A stretch of DNA of 10,684 nucleotides from Singulisphaera sp. GP187 (GCA_943327965.2 CALPYQ020000024.1:1-10684); one strand, 5' to 3'; shown: positions 1-6,443, counted from the stretch's first letter. Notes: generated from the sequence alone by a model not told the origin. Translations and numbers: made by a program.

Positions 1-122
1 CCGATTTGTTGAGCCATGATGAAGTCCAGCAGTTGCTCGACAAGTTGGCTGCCAAGTCACCTAAGTTGGTGGAAGATTTGGTGCCAGGCAAGTTGTCTTT
101 GGGTGTGGTCACCCGTACCTTG
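1..122 (+). repeat. Copy 1 of a duplicated flhA segment
   Basis: Codons 3-122 encode the same 40 residues (DLLSHDEVQQLL to VVTRTL) as 195-314. I count 9 nucleotide differences over 120 bases, all synonymous. The copy offset is exactly 192 bases (64 codons), so the frame is kept. The two bases before it (cc) fit a synonymous serine codon of the upstream AS-D context, so the repeat probably continues left of the window. It ends by joining RTL directly to GYTVVDAS, a junction not expected in FlhA. Confidence 0.9.
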
Positions 123-791
123 GGCTATACCGTGGTTGATGCCAGCACTGCTGTAGCGACGCATCTGAATAAAGTGTTGCGTGACAACGCCTCTGATTTG
201 CTGAGCCACGATGAAGTTCAGCAATTGCTAGACAAGTTGGCTGCCAAGTCACCTAAGTTGGTAGAAGACTTGGTGCCAGGCAAGTTGTCTTTGGGTGTGG
301 TCACTCGCACCTTGCAGAACTTGTTGAACGAATCTGTGTCCATTCGCGACATGCGCACCATTGCCGAGACCTTGTCAGAAGTGGCCAGCCGCACGCAAGA
401 GCCAGAACAATTGACCGCATTGGTTCGACCCAAGTTGGGCCGCATGATTGTTCAAAGCTTGGTCGACGATAGCAGCAGTTTGTCTGTCATGACCTTGGAC
501 CCCGGCCTTGAGCAACTGATTCACAACATCTTGCAGCAAACCGCACCTGGCCAGAGCATTGCCATGGAGCCAGGTTTGGCAGAACGCCTGTTTGGCGCAT
601 TGCGCGATGGCGCCCGTGCTGTAGAAGAAATGGGTCACCCCGCCGTGTTGGTGGTGTCCCCTCTCATTCGTCCTTGGATGTCCAAGGCCGTTCGCTACCG
701 CGTGAATGATTTGACCCTGTTGTCGTACAGCGAAATTCCGGATGACCAGACTGTGAAAGTCGTTCACACCGTTCACGCTGAAACACGCTGA
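1..791 (+). CDS. flhA: Flagellar export gate protein FlhA, C-terminal part (5' end outside window)
   Basis: FlhA is the nonameric export-gate protein of the flagellar type III secretion system; its C-terminal cytoplasmic domain docks chaperone-substrate complexes. The reading frame is open from the window edge (first full codon at 3) to TGA at 789-791, giving 262 visible residues. The family is recognisable from VVDAS.AVATHLN (about codons 133-170), APKL-like SPKLVEDLVPGKL, QNLLNE.V.IRDMRT (about 315-362), the EPGLAERL stretch, and the ending PLIRPWMSKAVRYRVNDLTLLSYSEIPDDQTVKVV reduced here to key words: RPW, LSYSEIPDD. No membrane segments are in view because the N-terminal half lies upstream. 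The odd point is an in-frame repeat: codons at 3-122 are repeated at 195-314 with identical protein. A normal FlhA has this segment once, so the 1-122 part is either an internal duplication or an assembly join. Family assignment is secure; integrity of the gene is not. Confidence 0.93.
   Translation, partial: DLLSHDEVQQLLDKLAAKSPKLVEDLVPGKLSLGVVTRTLGYTVVDASTAVATHLNKVLRDNASDLLSHDEVQQLLDKLAAKSPKLVEDLVPGKLSLGVVTRTLQNLLNESVSIRDMRTIAETLSEVASRTQEPEQLTALVRPKLGRMIVQSLVDDSSSLSVMTLDPGLEQLIHNILQQTAPGQSIAMEPGLAERLFGALRDGARAVEEMGHPAVLVVSPLIRPWMSKAVRYRVNDLTLLSYSEIPDDQTVKVVHTVHAETR
195..314 (+). repeat. Copy 2 of the duplicated flhA segment (normal context)
   Basis: This copy sits in the order expected for FlhA: THLNKVLRDNAS, then the repeated 40 residues, then QNLLNESVSIRDMRT. 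It is therefore likely the native position. Compared with copy 1 it differs only at silent positions (for example ttg/ctg, cat/cac, gtc/gtt, cag/caa, ctc/cta, gtg/gta, gat/gac, acc/act, cgt/cgc). Confidence 0.9.
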
Positions 792-840
792 TCCACCCCA
801 TTACCTGATTCAACCTTCAGATTGACCAAGAGATAAAGCC

Positions 841-2211
841 ATGGAACTCAAACGCATACTTGCCCGCGATACGCGCAGTGCCACAGAAAAGGCAATGGCT
901 TTGTACGGCCCCGACGTCCTTATTATTTCCAACAACCGTGTCGAAGGTCAGACAGAATTGATCGTGGCTTTGGATGTGTCAGAAGCGACATCGGAAGAAT
1001 TGATCGAAGAAACGCCAACGCCCAATGAGGCTAGCGAAACCGCTGCGGCCATGACCACGCTGCAGGCCTTGTTAACTCGCAAAGCCGACAAGTCAAGCAC
1101 GGCCAACAACCCATTCAGTGACCATTTGCAGCAGGCGCTCAAGCCTGAAACCGCCGCAGCAGCCAAGAAAAATGCCGAGCCCACTTTAAAGACAGAGCAA
1201 ATTTTGACGCAAGGGCGCGATCAAGTTCGCAGCCAAGAAATTGTTTCTTTGGTGCGCGAAGAATTGGCCGCCTTGCGCCAAGAGTTTCGCTTAAGCCAGC
1301 AAACGGCCAATTGGCAAATGAACCAATATTGGCCCGCCCATGTCCAGCCTTTGGTGCAAGGCATGATTGACGCTGGCGTGCCCACCACATTGCGTGCCTT
1401 GCTCCAAGAAGGCTTGCGTGAGCAACCCACCCAAGACCATGCCATTGAGAGCTTGCGCAGCCAACTGACCCTCAATTTGGAGCGTCCGCAAGAGGGCTTC
1501 CCAAACCGTGGCGTCCAAGTGATGGCCGGACTTTCTGGCGCAGGCAAGACCTTGATGGCTGCCAAAGCAGCGCAACAAGTGGCCTTGAACTATGGCCCCG
1601 AATATGTAGCGGTTGTGAGTTATCACGACATGCGCGCTGGCGCCTGGGCACAAACCCAAGTGCTGTGTGCTCAGTTGGGCGTCGATTGTTTCCGTGCTTC
1701 AGACGCCGAAACACTCAAAGTTTTGTTGAACGAACTGTCACCCCGAAGATTGGTTGTGATTGACACCCCCGGTGTGCAAATGACAGAGCGCTTGAATGAA
1801 ATTTTGCAAGTTTGCCCCACTGCTGGTTTGCATGCCGTGGTGCCTGCAGATTCGTCTAGCGTCACCTTGAACCGCATCATGTTGAAGTCGCAACTGAAAT
1901 GGCAAAGCCTCATGATCAGCAAGCTGGATGAGTCTCACTCACCTTGGCCGCTGATTCAATTTTTAATTGCAGAAGGTGCGCATTGCATGGTTTCAGCGGG
2001 CGGCAGCTCTGACAGGGTCATGGATGGCTTGAAGTCTTCCGGCCTGACCAAGCTGATCAACATTGCTTTGTCGCAATTGACCCCCCCTTCAGCGCCTGCT
2101 CAAGAAGTCATGATGCCGGTTGATGAAGACTTGGCACCATTGGCTCATACAATGGGATTGGACCGACCCAATTGGTCGGTTGAAATTCCTCAAAGTGAAC
2201 TTCATGGATAA
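841..2211 (+). CDS. flhF: Flagellar biosynthesis GTPase FlhF (SRP family), divergent G motifs
   Basis: FlhF is a membrane-associated SRP-type GTPase that sets the site of polar flagellum assembly, with FlhG as partner. The 456-residue product has the usual three-part layout: a short N-terminal B-domain start (MELKRILARDTRSATEKAM..YGPDVLIISN, residues 1-32), a variable Ala/Thr/Glu-rich linker (about 50-130), then NG domains. The P-loop is GLSGAGKT at 230-237, the G3 position reads DTPG at 308-311, and G4 reads SKLDE at 360-364. These depart from the usual FlhF/Ffh forms (GxTGxGKT, DTAGR, TKLDE), and the DSYRIGA-type G2 box appears as HDMRAGA, with His at the conserved Asp position. Reduced or altered GTP hydrolysis is an inference. 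ATG 841 is preceded by a modest ribosome site (aagag, 827-836 region) 49 bases after flhA. Its end overlaps flhG by 8 bases. Family call is firm by sequence and by neighbours. Confidence 0.92.
   Translation: MELKRILARDTRSATEKAMALYGPDVLIISNNRVEGQTELIVALDVSEATSEELIEETPTPNEASETAAAMTTLQALLTRKADKSSTANNPFSDHLQQALKPETAAAAKKNAEPTLKTEQILTQGRDQVRSQEIVSLVREELAALRQEFRLSQQTANWQMNQYWPAHVQPLVQGMIDAGVPTTLRALLQEGLREQPTQDHAIESLRSQLTLNLERPQEGFPNRGVQVMAGLSGAGKTLMAAKAAQQVALNYGPEYVAVVSYHDMRAGAWAQTQVLCAQLGVDCFRASDAETLKVLLNELSPRRLVVIDTPGVQMTERLNEILQVCPTAGLHAVVPADSSSVTLNRIMLKSQLKWQSLMISKLDESHSPWPLIQFLIAEGAHCMVSAGGSSDRVMDGLKSSGLTKLINIALSQLTPPSAPAQEVMMPVDEDLAPLAHTMGLDRPNWSVEIPQSELHG
2162..2180 (+). other. Short perfect inverted repeat near the flhF 3' end
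   Basis: ACCGACC (2162-2168) and GGTCGGT (2174-2180) are exact reverse complements around the 5-base loop CAATT. The potential RNA hairpin ends 23 bases before the flhG ATG and lies inside flhF coding sequence. It could influence translational coupling between flhF and flhG, but no T-run follows, so it is not an intrinsic terminator. A 7-bp stem may also occur by chance. Confidence 0.4.
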
Positions 2212-3022
2212 AGTCAAAACTACCCAGGTCATTGGCATTGCCAGTGGCAAAGGCGGCGTGGGAAAAACCACGGTATCCGTCAACTTGGCCGTTGCATTGC
2301 AGGCCATGGGTTTCCGCGTCATGTTGTTTGACGCCGATATGAGTTTGGCCAATGCGCAAATTGCGTTGGGTTGCCGTTGCCCCTACAACTTAAGCCACTT
2401 TTTAAGCGGCGAAAAAACGCTGGCAGAAATTATTGTCACCACCCGTCAAGGTGTGAAATTGGTGCCGGGTGCCTCTGGCATTCAAGAAATGGCGGCATTG
2501 GGACAAATGCAAGCGGCCAGCATTGTTCGTGCTTTCAGCGAACTTGACGAAGACATTGACTATCTCATTGTGGACATGGCAGCGGGTATTTCACCCGAGG
2601 TCTTGTCCTTCATGGCGGCATGCTCGCGTCGTTTTGTGGTGGTCCGTGACGACCCCTCTTCCATTGCCGACGCTTACGCCACCATCAAGGTCTTGATCCA
2701 AGACCAAGGTTTGGACGAAATTTATCTCATCCCTAACGGGGTGGACAGCGCTCAAGAAGGCTACCAATTGTTTGAGCGGATTAACCAGGTCTGCGCGCGT
2801 TTCTTAAACAGAACCGTGCGTTATCTGGGCGCCATTGAGCAAGACGACCTCATTTTGACGGCACTCAAAAAATACCAGCCTGTGGCCGAATACGCGCCAG
2901 GCAGTGCCGGTGCCCGAGATTTCAGGCGTTTGGCTGAAGCCACCCGTCAGCTTGAGCCTATTCAAGAGGCTTCTGGGGGCTTGCAGTTTTTTGTTGAGCG
3001 CTTGGTCAAAGCCAAGGCATAA
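2204..3022 (+). CDS. flhG: Flagellar number regulator FlhG/FleN, MinD-like ATPase
   Basis: FlhG (FleN, YlxH) is a ParA/MinD-type ATPase that limits flagellar number, antagonising FlhF and, in Pseudomonas, the regulator FleQ. The 272-residue product starts MDKVKTTQVIGIASGKGGVGKTT: the deviant Walker A is KGGVGKT at 16-22. The Walker A' motif is DADMSLAN from 43, and the Walker B region is VDMAAG with Asp at 124. The C-terminal end carries FFVERLV, shared with Pseudomonas FleN as I remember it. I chose ATG 2204, which overlaps the end of flhF by 8 bases, because the product then begins just before the ATPase fold. The frame is open upstream to 2120, but that stretch overlaps flhF and has no family resemblance; GTG 2195 is another possible start. 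The ribosome site (aaagtg, 2192-2197) is weak, which fits translational coupling to flhF. No DQAxxLR activator helix is visible at the N-terminus. Confidence 0.93.
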   Translation: MDKVKTTQVIGIASGKGGVGKTTVSVNLAVALQAMGFRVMLFDADMSLANAQIALGCRCPYNLSHFLSGEKTLAEIIVTTRQGVKLVPGASGIQEMAALGQMQAASIVRAFSELDEDIDYLIVDMAAGISPEVLSFMAACSRRFVVVRDDPSSIADAYATIKVLIQDQGLDEIYLIPNGVDSAQEGYQLFERINQVCARFLNRTVRYLGAIEQDDLILTALKKYQPVAEYAPGSAGARDFRRLAEATRQLEPIQEASGGLQFFVERLVKAKA

Positions 3023-3038
3023 GAATTAAACTCCGACC

Positions 3039-3785
3039 ATGGCCAAATCAACCAGCCTTTACGAGCAAGTACAAAACAACAGCGAAGCGCTGGTCATGGC
3101 TCATTTGGGCATGGTCAAGCGCGTGGCTTTGCACTTGAAAGTTAGGCTGCCGCCCTTCATGGAGCTTGATGAACTGATTCAAGTGGGCATGATTGGCTTG
3201 TTGGAAGCGGCCCGTGCATTCGACCCCGTGAAGGGTCAGGAATTCGAGAACTTTGCCCACAGCCGAGTCCGTGGTGCCATTCTGGATGAGGTTCGCCGAT
3301 TGTCATTTTTGCCCCGCTCGGCGGTGGCCATCAACAAGTCCCACAGCGAAGCCACACACGAGTTGGGTGCCGAATTGGGCCGCACGCCCACCCAAGCCGA
3401 ATTGGCCGATTACATGGGCAAAGACATCGAGTTGTTCCACAAAGAAAGAACGCAAGCCAGGCGCTTTGAAACCTATTCGATGGAAGTGGTGACAGAAGAA
3501 GTCATGAACATTGCCACCGATGCCTCGCAGCAGCCCGAGCAAATTGTGGAACACGAGCAATTCATGGGTGCTTTGACCGGTGCCATTGCCGATTTGCCCG
3601 AGCGCGATCAATTGTTAATGAATTTGTATTACGTTGAAGAGCTCAACCTCAAAGAAATCGGTGAAGTTTTGGGTGTGACCGAGTCTCGCGTCAGCCAACT
3701 TTTGTCGGCCGTGGTCAAAAAATTGCGCGGCACACTGAATGTCGAGCCTGCCAACGTGGCCAAACCCAAAGGTGGCAAGGCATGA
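3039..3785 (+). CDS. fliA: Flagellar RNA polymerase sigma factor FliA (sigma-28)
   Basis: FliA directs RNA polymerase to late flagellar and chemotaxis promoters and is held inactive by the anti-sigma factor FlgM until the hook is complete. The 248-residue product has typical length. Region 2 spans about 15-87 (VKRVALHLKVRLPP, DELIQVGMIGLLEAARAFD, then FAHSRVRGAILDEVRR as the region 2.4 part that contacts the -10). Region 3 follows at about 95-150 (ELGRTPTQAELADYMG), and region 4 at about 185-232 has the helix-turn-helix LKEIGEVLGVTESRVSQL (204-221) that reads the -35. It begins 16 bases after flhG, so it is probably cotranscribed with flhFG. The ribosome site before ATG 3039 is poor. The C-terminal tail (NVEPANVAKPKGGKA) is short and basic. 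A matching sigma-28 promoter lies 138 bases downstream of its stop. Confidence 0.96.
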   Translation: MAKSTSLYEQVQNNSEALVMAHLGMVKRVALHLKVRLPPFMELDELIQVGMIGLLEAARAFDPVKGQEFENFAHSRVRGAILDEVRRLSFLPRSAVAINKSHSEATHELGAELGRTPTQAELADYMGKDIELFHKERTQARRFETYSMEVVTEEVMNIATDASQQPEQIVEHEQFMGALTGAIADLPERDQLLMNLYYVEELNLKEIGEVLGVTESRVSQLLSAVVKKLRGTLNVEPANVAKPKGGKA

Positions 3786-3982
3786 GCCCAATCGCTATGC
3801 ACACCCCAGCCAAGGCTTCAGCCAGCGCCTTATATAGCGCCTCGGCCAGTACTCATGACGATGCCCAAGCCCTGTGGGCCGGGTCTTTCTTAGAAAAAAA
3901 CCATTCATTTGAGACTTTGGACTCAAGTTTCCTGGTGTCCCTCCGATTCCTGCTGTGTCAGGATCATAAGGAACAAGACATC
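3786..3982 (+). other. fliA-fliS spacer, in frame with fliS; probably leader, not protein
   Basis: This 197-base stretch happens to be open in the fliS frame from an ATG at 3782 that overlaps the fliA stop (ATGA). A product read from there would add 67 residues before the FliS start (beginning MSPIAMHTPAKASAS). I do not recognise them, and they match no part of FliS. The second half (about 3885-3982) is A/T-richer and contains a sigma-28 promoter and the fliS ribosome site, so it looks non-coding. The first half has GC-rich third positions like real genes here, so a short separate or decayed coding segment cannot be excluded. Confidence 0.5.
3923..3949 (+). promoter_or_regulatory. Sigma-28 (FliA) promoter for fliS
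   Basis: TCAAGTTT (3923-3930), an 11-base spacer, then TCCGATTC (3942-3949) fits the sigma-28 consensus TAAAGTTT-N11-GCCGATAA: 7 of 8 in the -35 half, the CCGAT core in the -10 half, and exact spacing. The start of transcription would fall near 3956, giving a leader of about 27 bases before the fliS ATG at 3983. Location directly behind fliA and before a late flagellar gene supports function. Strength and use are inferred. Confidence 0.68.
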
Positions 3983-4417
3983 ATGCGAGTACATTTCAAA
4001 GCGATGGAGAGCTACGGCGAAGGCAACCACACTTCACAAGCGTTGGTAGCCGATAAGGTTGAACTCATTCAGATGCTTTTCGATGGCCTGATTGACAGCC
4101 TGGTGACTGCCAAAGGTCACATTCAGCGTGGCGCCATTGAAGAGAAAAACAAAAGTTTGACACGCGCTGGCCGCATTGTCTTGGGCTTACAAGGCTCATT
4201 GGATTTGGACAAAGGCGGCGATTTGGCCCGTAACTTGTTCGAGTTGTACAGCTACGTCACACGTCGATTGATTCACGTGAACGCTCGCAATGACCTCAAT
4301 GCATTGCAAGAAGTTCACACCTTGTTGAATGAAATTCGCCAAGCTTGGCGTGATGTTCCTAATTTGTTGCCCAAAACTGCGCCTGCTTCAGGTGTAGCAA
4401 TGTCTTCAATGCATTGA
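3983..4417 (+). CDS. fliS: Flagellin export chaperone FliS
   Basis: FliS binds the C-terminal part of unfolded flagellin in the cytoplasm, prevents early polymerisation, and delivers it to FlhA at the export gate. The 144-residue product fits the family size. Visible features are SYGEGN near the N-terminus, ADKVELIQMLFDGLIDSL (about 24-41), a central RAGRIVLGLQGSLD with KGGDLARNLFELYSYVTRRL, and the C-terminal helix with LLNEIRQAW, all spaced as in FliS. I chose ATG 3983 rather than the upstream in-frame ATG 3782 because a clear AAGGAA ribosome site lies at 3968-3973 (9 bases away), a sigma-28 promoter ends 33 bases upstream, and the family's N-terminus begins here. The gene is set between fliA and motA; fliS more often accompanies fliC and fliD. 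It could be a second copy serving a particular flagellin. Confidence 0.9.
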   Translation: MRVHFKAMESYGEGNHTSQALVADKVELIQMLFDGLIDSLVTAKGHIQRGAIEEKNKSLTRAGRIVLGLQGSLDLDKGGDLARNLFELYSYVTRRLIHVNARNDLNALQEVHTLLNEIRQAWRDVPNLLPKTAPASGVAMSSMH

Positions 4418-4456
4418 GCTTTCACCCGCAAGGGAAAGCGTAAGAAGGTAACAATG

Positions 4457-4498
4457 ACGGGCGCTGCTGGTTTGCCAGCCGCCCGTTTGTTCGTTTTT
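4457..4498 (+). terminator. Stem-loop between fliS and motA: possible terminator or attenuator
   Basis: ACGGGCG (4457-4463) pairs with CGCCCGT (4480-4486), and GCTGG (4466-4470) pairs with CCAGC (4475-4479), around the loop TTTG; only C4464-T4465 are bulged. The 12-bp GC-rich stem is followed by an interrupted T-rich run (4486-4498). It ends immediately before the motA ribosome site (ggag, 4499-4502). The broken T tract suggests partial termination, which would lower motAB transcription relative to fliS. Confidence 0.55.
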
Positions 4499-4509
4499 GG
4501 AGAAAAAGT

Positions 4510-5373
4510 ATGAATGCCATCATTGGTATTGTTGTTTTGATGATCTGTGTGTTCGGCGGCTTTATCATGGCCGGCGGTAGCATGAAGCCGATCATCAAGT
4601 CGGCTCCGATTGAAACTTTCATTATTTTGGGCGCTGGTATTGGCGGCATGCTGGTGGGCAACAGCATGGAAATTTTCAAAGGTGCGTTGGCCGGCATGGG
4701 CAAGGTCTTCAAAGGACCCGCCTACAAAAAAGACGATTACCTCAGCACCATCTTTGTGGTCTCCAAAATTATGAAGACCCTCAAAACCGAGGGTGCCGTG
4801 GCGCTAGAGGCGCACATTGAAAACCCAGAAGCCAGTGCCATCTTTGGCGAATACCCTAAAATTTTGCACGACCATGCCTTGCTGCATTTGATCTGTGACA
4901 CGGTCCGCTTGATGGTGGTTTCTACCAGCACACTCAGCCCCTATGCGGTGGAAGAGGTGATGGACCAGTCCATCAAAACACACCACCACGATGCGCTCAA
5001 ACCCCAAGCAGCTTTGGCCACACTGGCTGGCGCTTTGCCCGCTCTGGGTATTGTGGCTTGCGTGTTGGGTGTGGTGAAAACCATGGACGCTATTGACCAA
5101 CCGCCTGCTGTGTTGGGTGCCATGATTGGTGGCGCCTTGGTGGGTACCTTCTTGGGCGTGTTCATGGCCTACGGTTTTGTGGAACCAATGGCTTCACGTT
5201 TGGCCCAGATCATTGACGACGAAGGCCAAATTTTCAAAGTGGTCAAACAGATCATCATTGGCACCATGCACGGCCATCCCATGCCCCTCATTATCGAGGC
5301 GGCCAGGGTCAGTATCAGTCACCACAATCAACCTAGCTTTGCAGAAGTCTTTGACGGCTTGCGAGGTGCCTAA
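4510..5373 (+). CDS. motA: Flagellar stator protein MotA
   Basis: MotA and MotB form the inner-membrane stator (5:2) that couples ion flow to rotation by pushing on FliG. The 287-residue product matches family length. Two hydrophobic segments lie at the N-terminus (about 3-22 and 34-52), a cytoplasmic loop follows, and two more membrane segments are at about 172-192 and 202-224. The functional prolines are present: Pro177 in ALPALGIV and Pro226 in FVEP, equivalent to Pro173 and Pro222 of E. coli MotA. The charged loop residues that contact FliG are also kept: Lys92 for Arg90, and Glu100 for Glu98 (in LEAHIENP). ATG 4510 has a ggag ribosome site 7 bases upstream. motB starts two bases after the stop. 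I found no sigma-28 promoter directly upstream, so transcription probably comes from the fliS promoter. Confidence 0.96.
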   Translation: MNAIIGIVVLMICVFGGFIMAGGSMKPIIKSAPIETFIILGAGIGGMLVGNSMEIFKGALAGMGKVFKGPAYKKDDYLSTIFVVSKIMKTLKTEGAVALEAHIENPEASAIFGEYPKILHDHALLHLICDTVRLMVVSTSTLSPYAVEEVMDQSIKTHHHDALKPQAALATLAGALPALGIVACVLGVVKTMDAIDQPPAVLGAMIGGALVGTFLGVFMAYGFVEPMASRLAQIIDDEGQIFKVVKQIIIGTMHGHPMPLIIEAARVSISHHNQPSFAEVFDGLRGA

Positions 5374-5375
5374 AC

Positions 5376-6398
5376 ATGGCTGAGGCTGTTGCAGAAGCAC
5401 CTAACGAGGTTGCTGTACCCGAAGCTACAGGTGCAGAAGCTAGCCCTGCGCAAGAGCAAGCTGCGCCCTTAATTCCAGACGAAGCTGCACCCGATGCGCC
5501 CACAGTGGTGGCGCCCACCATCGTTATTAAAAAGGTCATGGACGATGGCCATGGTGGTGCGCACGGGGGTGCTTGGAAAATTGCGCTGGCCGACATGATG
5601 ACCGCCATGATGGCGTTCTTCTTGTTGATGTGGCTGTTGGGCGCGTCCAATGCAGACCAACGTAAAAGTATTGCCGATTATTTCAAGCCAACCTCGCACA
5701 GCAACGTGACGATGGGCAAATTGGCGGGTTCCGACGGCATGTTTGGCGGTCGTTCGGTCATTGACCCCGATGGCTTCCCATTCTCAGCCACCCAAACCAG
5801 CGCCTTGAACATGGTCACGCCCAGATCTCAAGGCGGCCCCACAGAAAACGATCCATCGCCCAATGGCGCCGATAGCAAAGAGTCGGGTCAAGATGGCGAT
5901 CCAGGCAAAAAATCGGCCGAGGCTGCTGACAAAGCCAACTTTGACAAGATGGAAAAAGAAATCAAAGAGGCCATGGCCAAGAATCCCAAACTGGACAAGC
6001 TCAAAGATCAGGTTCAGTTTGCTAGAGACAAAGATGGCCTGCGCATTGAGATTATTGACAAGGCCGACTTTGCCATGTTCGGCTTGGGTACCACCACCAT
6101 GACACCTAGGGCGCAAGCATTGCTGGGCGAAGTTTCTAAAACATTGGCGTCCATGCCCAATAAAGTGGCCATCCGTGGTCATACCGACAGCTTTCAGTTT
6201 GCCAACTCCGATGATCGCAACAACTGGTCTTTGTCTGCCGAACGAGCGGAAGAGACGCGCAAAATCATCGAGAAAAAGGGCATACCGGGCAATCGATTTG
6301 CAAAAATTGAAGGGGTGGCCGACACTGCGCCTTACAACCCGAGCGATCCCAAGGACCCTCGAAACCGGCGAATCAGTATCACGGTCTTGCCGCAATAA
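5376..6398 (+). CDS. motB: Flagellar stator protein MotB with extended N-terminus
   Basis: MotB carries the ion-binding site of the stator and anchors it to peptidoglycan. In the 340-residue product, the conserved part begins near residue 48 (IVIKKV), continues with GGAHGGAWKIALADMMTAMM and a single membrane helix (about 70-90). Asp73 is the expected proton-binding residue (Asp32 in E. coli). A low-complexity periplasmic linker (about 145-185, rich in Gly, Asp, Ser, Lys) leads to an OmpA-like peptidoglycan-binding domain (about 213-340) with GHTDS at 268-272, NWSLSAERA at 283-291, and RNRRISI at 329-335. The first 47 residues are an Ala/Glu/Pro-rich tail absent from most MotB proteins. The start at 5376 is supported by a GAGG site 9 bases upstream; ATG 5538 (Met55) would shorten the protein too much into the conserved part. 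The ADMM context with Asp and no sodium-type signature suggests proton drive, an inference. Confidence 0.95.
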   Translation: MAEAVAEAPNEVAVPEATGAEASPAQEQAAPLIPDEAAPDAPTVVAPTIVIKKVMDDGHGGAHGGAWKIALADMMTAMMAFFLLMWLLGASNADQRKSIADYFKPTSHSNVTMGKLAGSDGMFGGRSVIDPDGFPFSATQTSALNMVTPRSQGGPTENDPSPNGADSKESGQDGDPGKKSAEAADKANFDKMEKEIKEAMAKNPKLDKLKDQVQFARDKDGLRIEIIDKADFAMFGLGTTTMTPRAQALLGEVSKTLASMPNKVAIRGHTDSFQFANSDDRNNWSLSAERAEETRKIIEKKGIPGNRFAKIEGVADTAPYNPSDPKDPRNRRISITVLPQ

Positions 6399-6408
6399 AT
6401 CCCCTTTC

Positions 6409-6437
6409 AAAAGCAGCTTATTCAAGCTGCTTTTTTT
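6409..6437 (+). terminator. Intrinsic terminator after motB
   Basis: An 11-bp perfect stem, AAAAGCAGCTT (6409-6419) with AAGCTGCTTTT (6424-6434), closes on the loop ATTC and runs into seven T residues (6431-6437). It begins 11 bases after the motB stop. This is a textbook Rho-independent terminator and separates the flagellar block from the catabolic operon. Confidence 0.93.
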
Positions 6438-6443
6438 GTGCCC

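Noticed and set aside
375..776. Long open frames on the minus strand, such as those opposite flhA, motB (5784-6461) and the fusion gene
   Set aside because: They lie opposite well-supported genes, show no family motifs, and follow from the codon bias of the + strand genes.
2080..2088. Run of seven C in flhF, a possible slippage site
   Set aside because: It is short, falls on Thr-Pro-Pro codons with an intact frame, and no out-of-frame alternative product is apparent.
2120..2203. N-terminal extension of FlhG from ATG 2120
   Set aside because: It overlaps flhF coding sequence, has no ribosome site fitting the family, and its residues do not resemble FlhG.
4046..4056. GCCGATAA, a perfect sigma-28 -10 word, inside fliS
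   Set aside because: No TAAAG/TCAAG element lies 11 bases upstream, and the word falls on fliS codons (VADK).
4418..4456. Possible sigma-28 promoter for motA in the fliS-motA gap
   Set aside because: No CCGAT-like -10 with a TAAAG/TCAAG partner at 11 bases is present.
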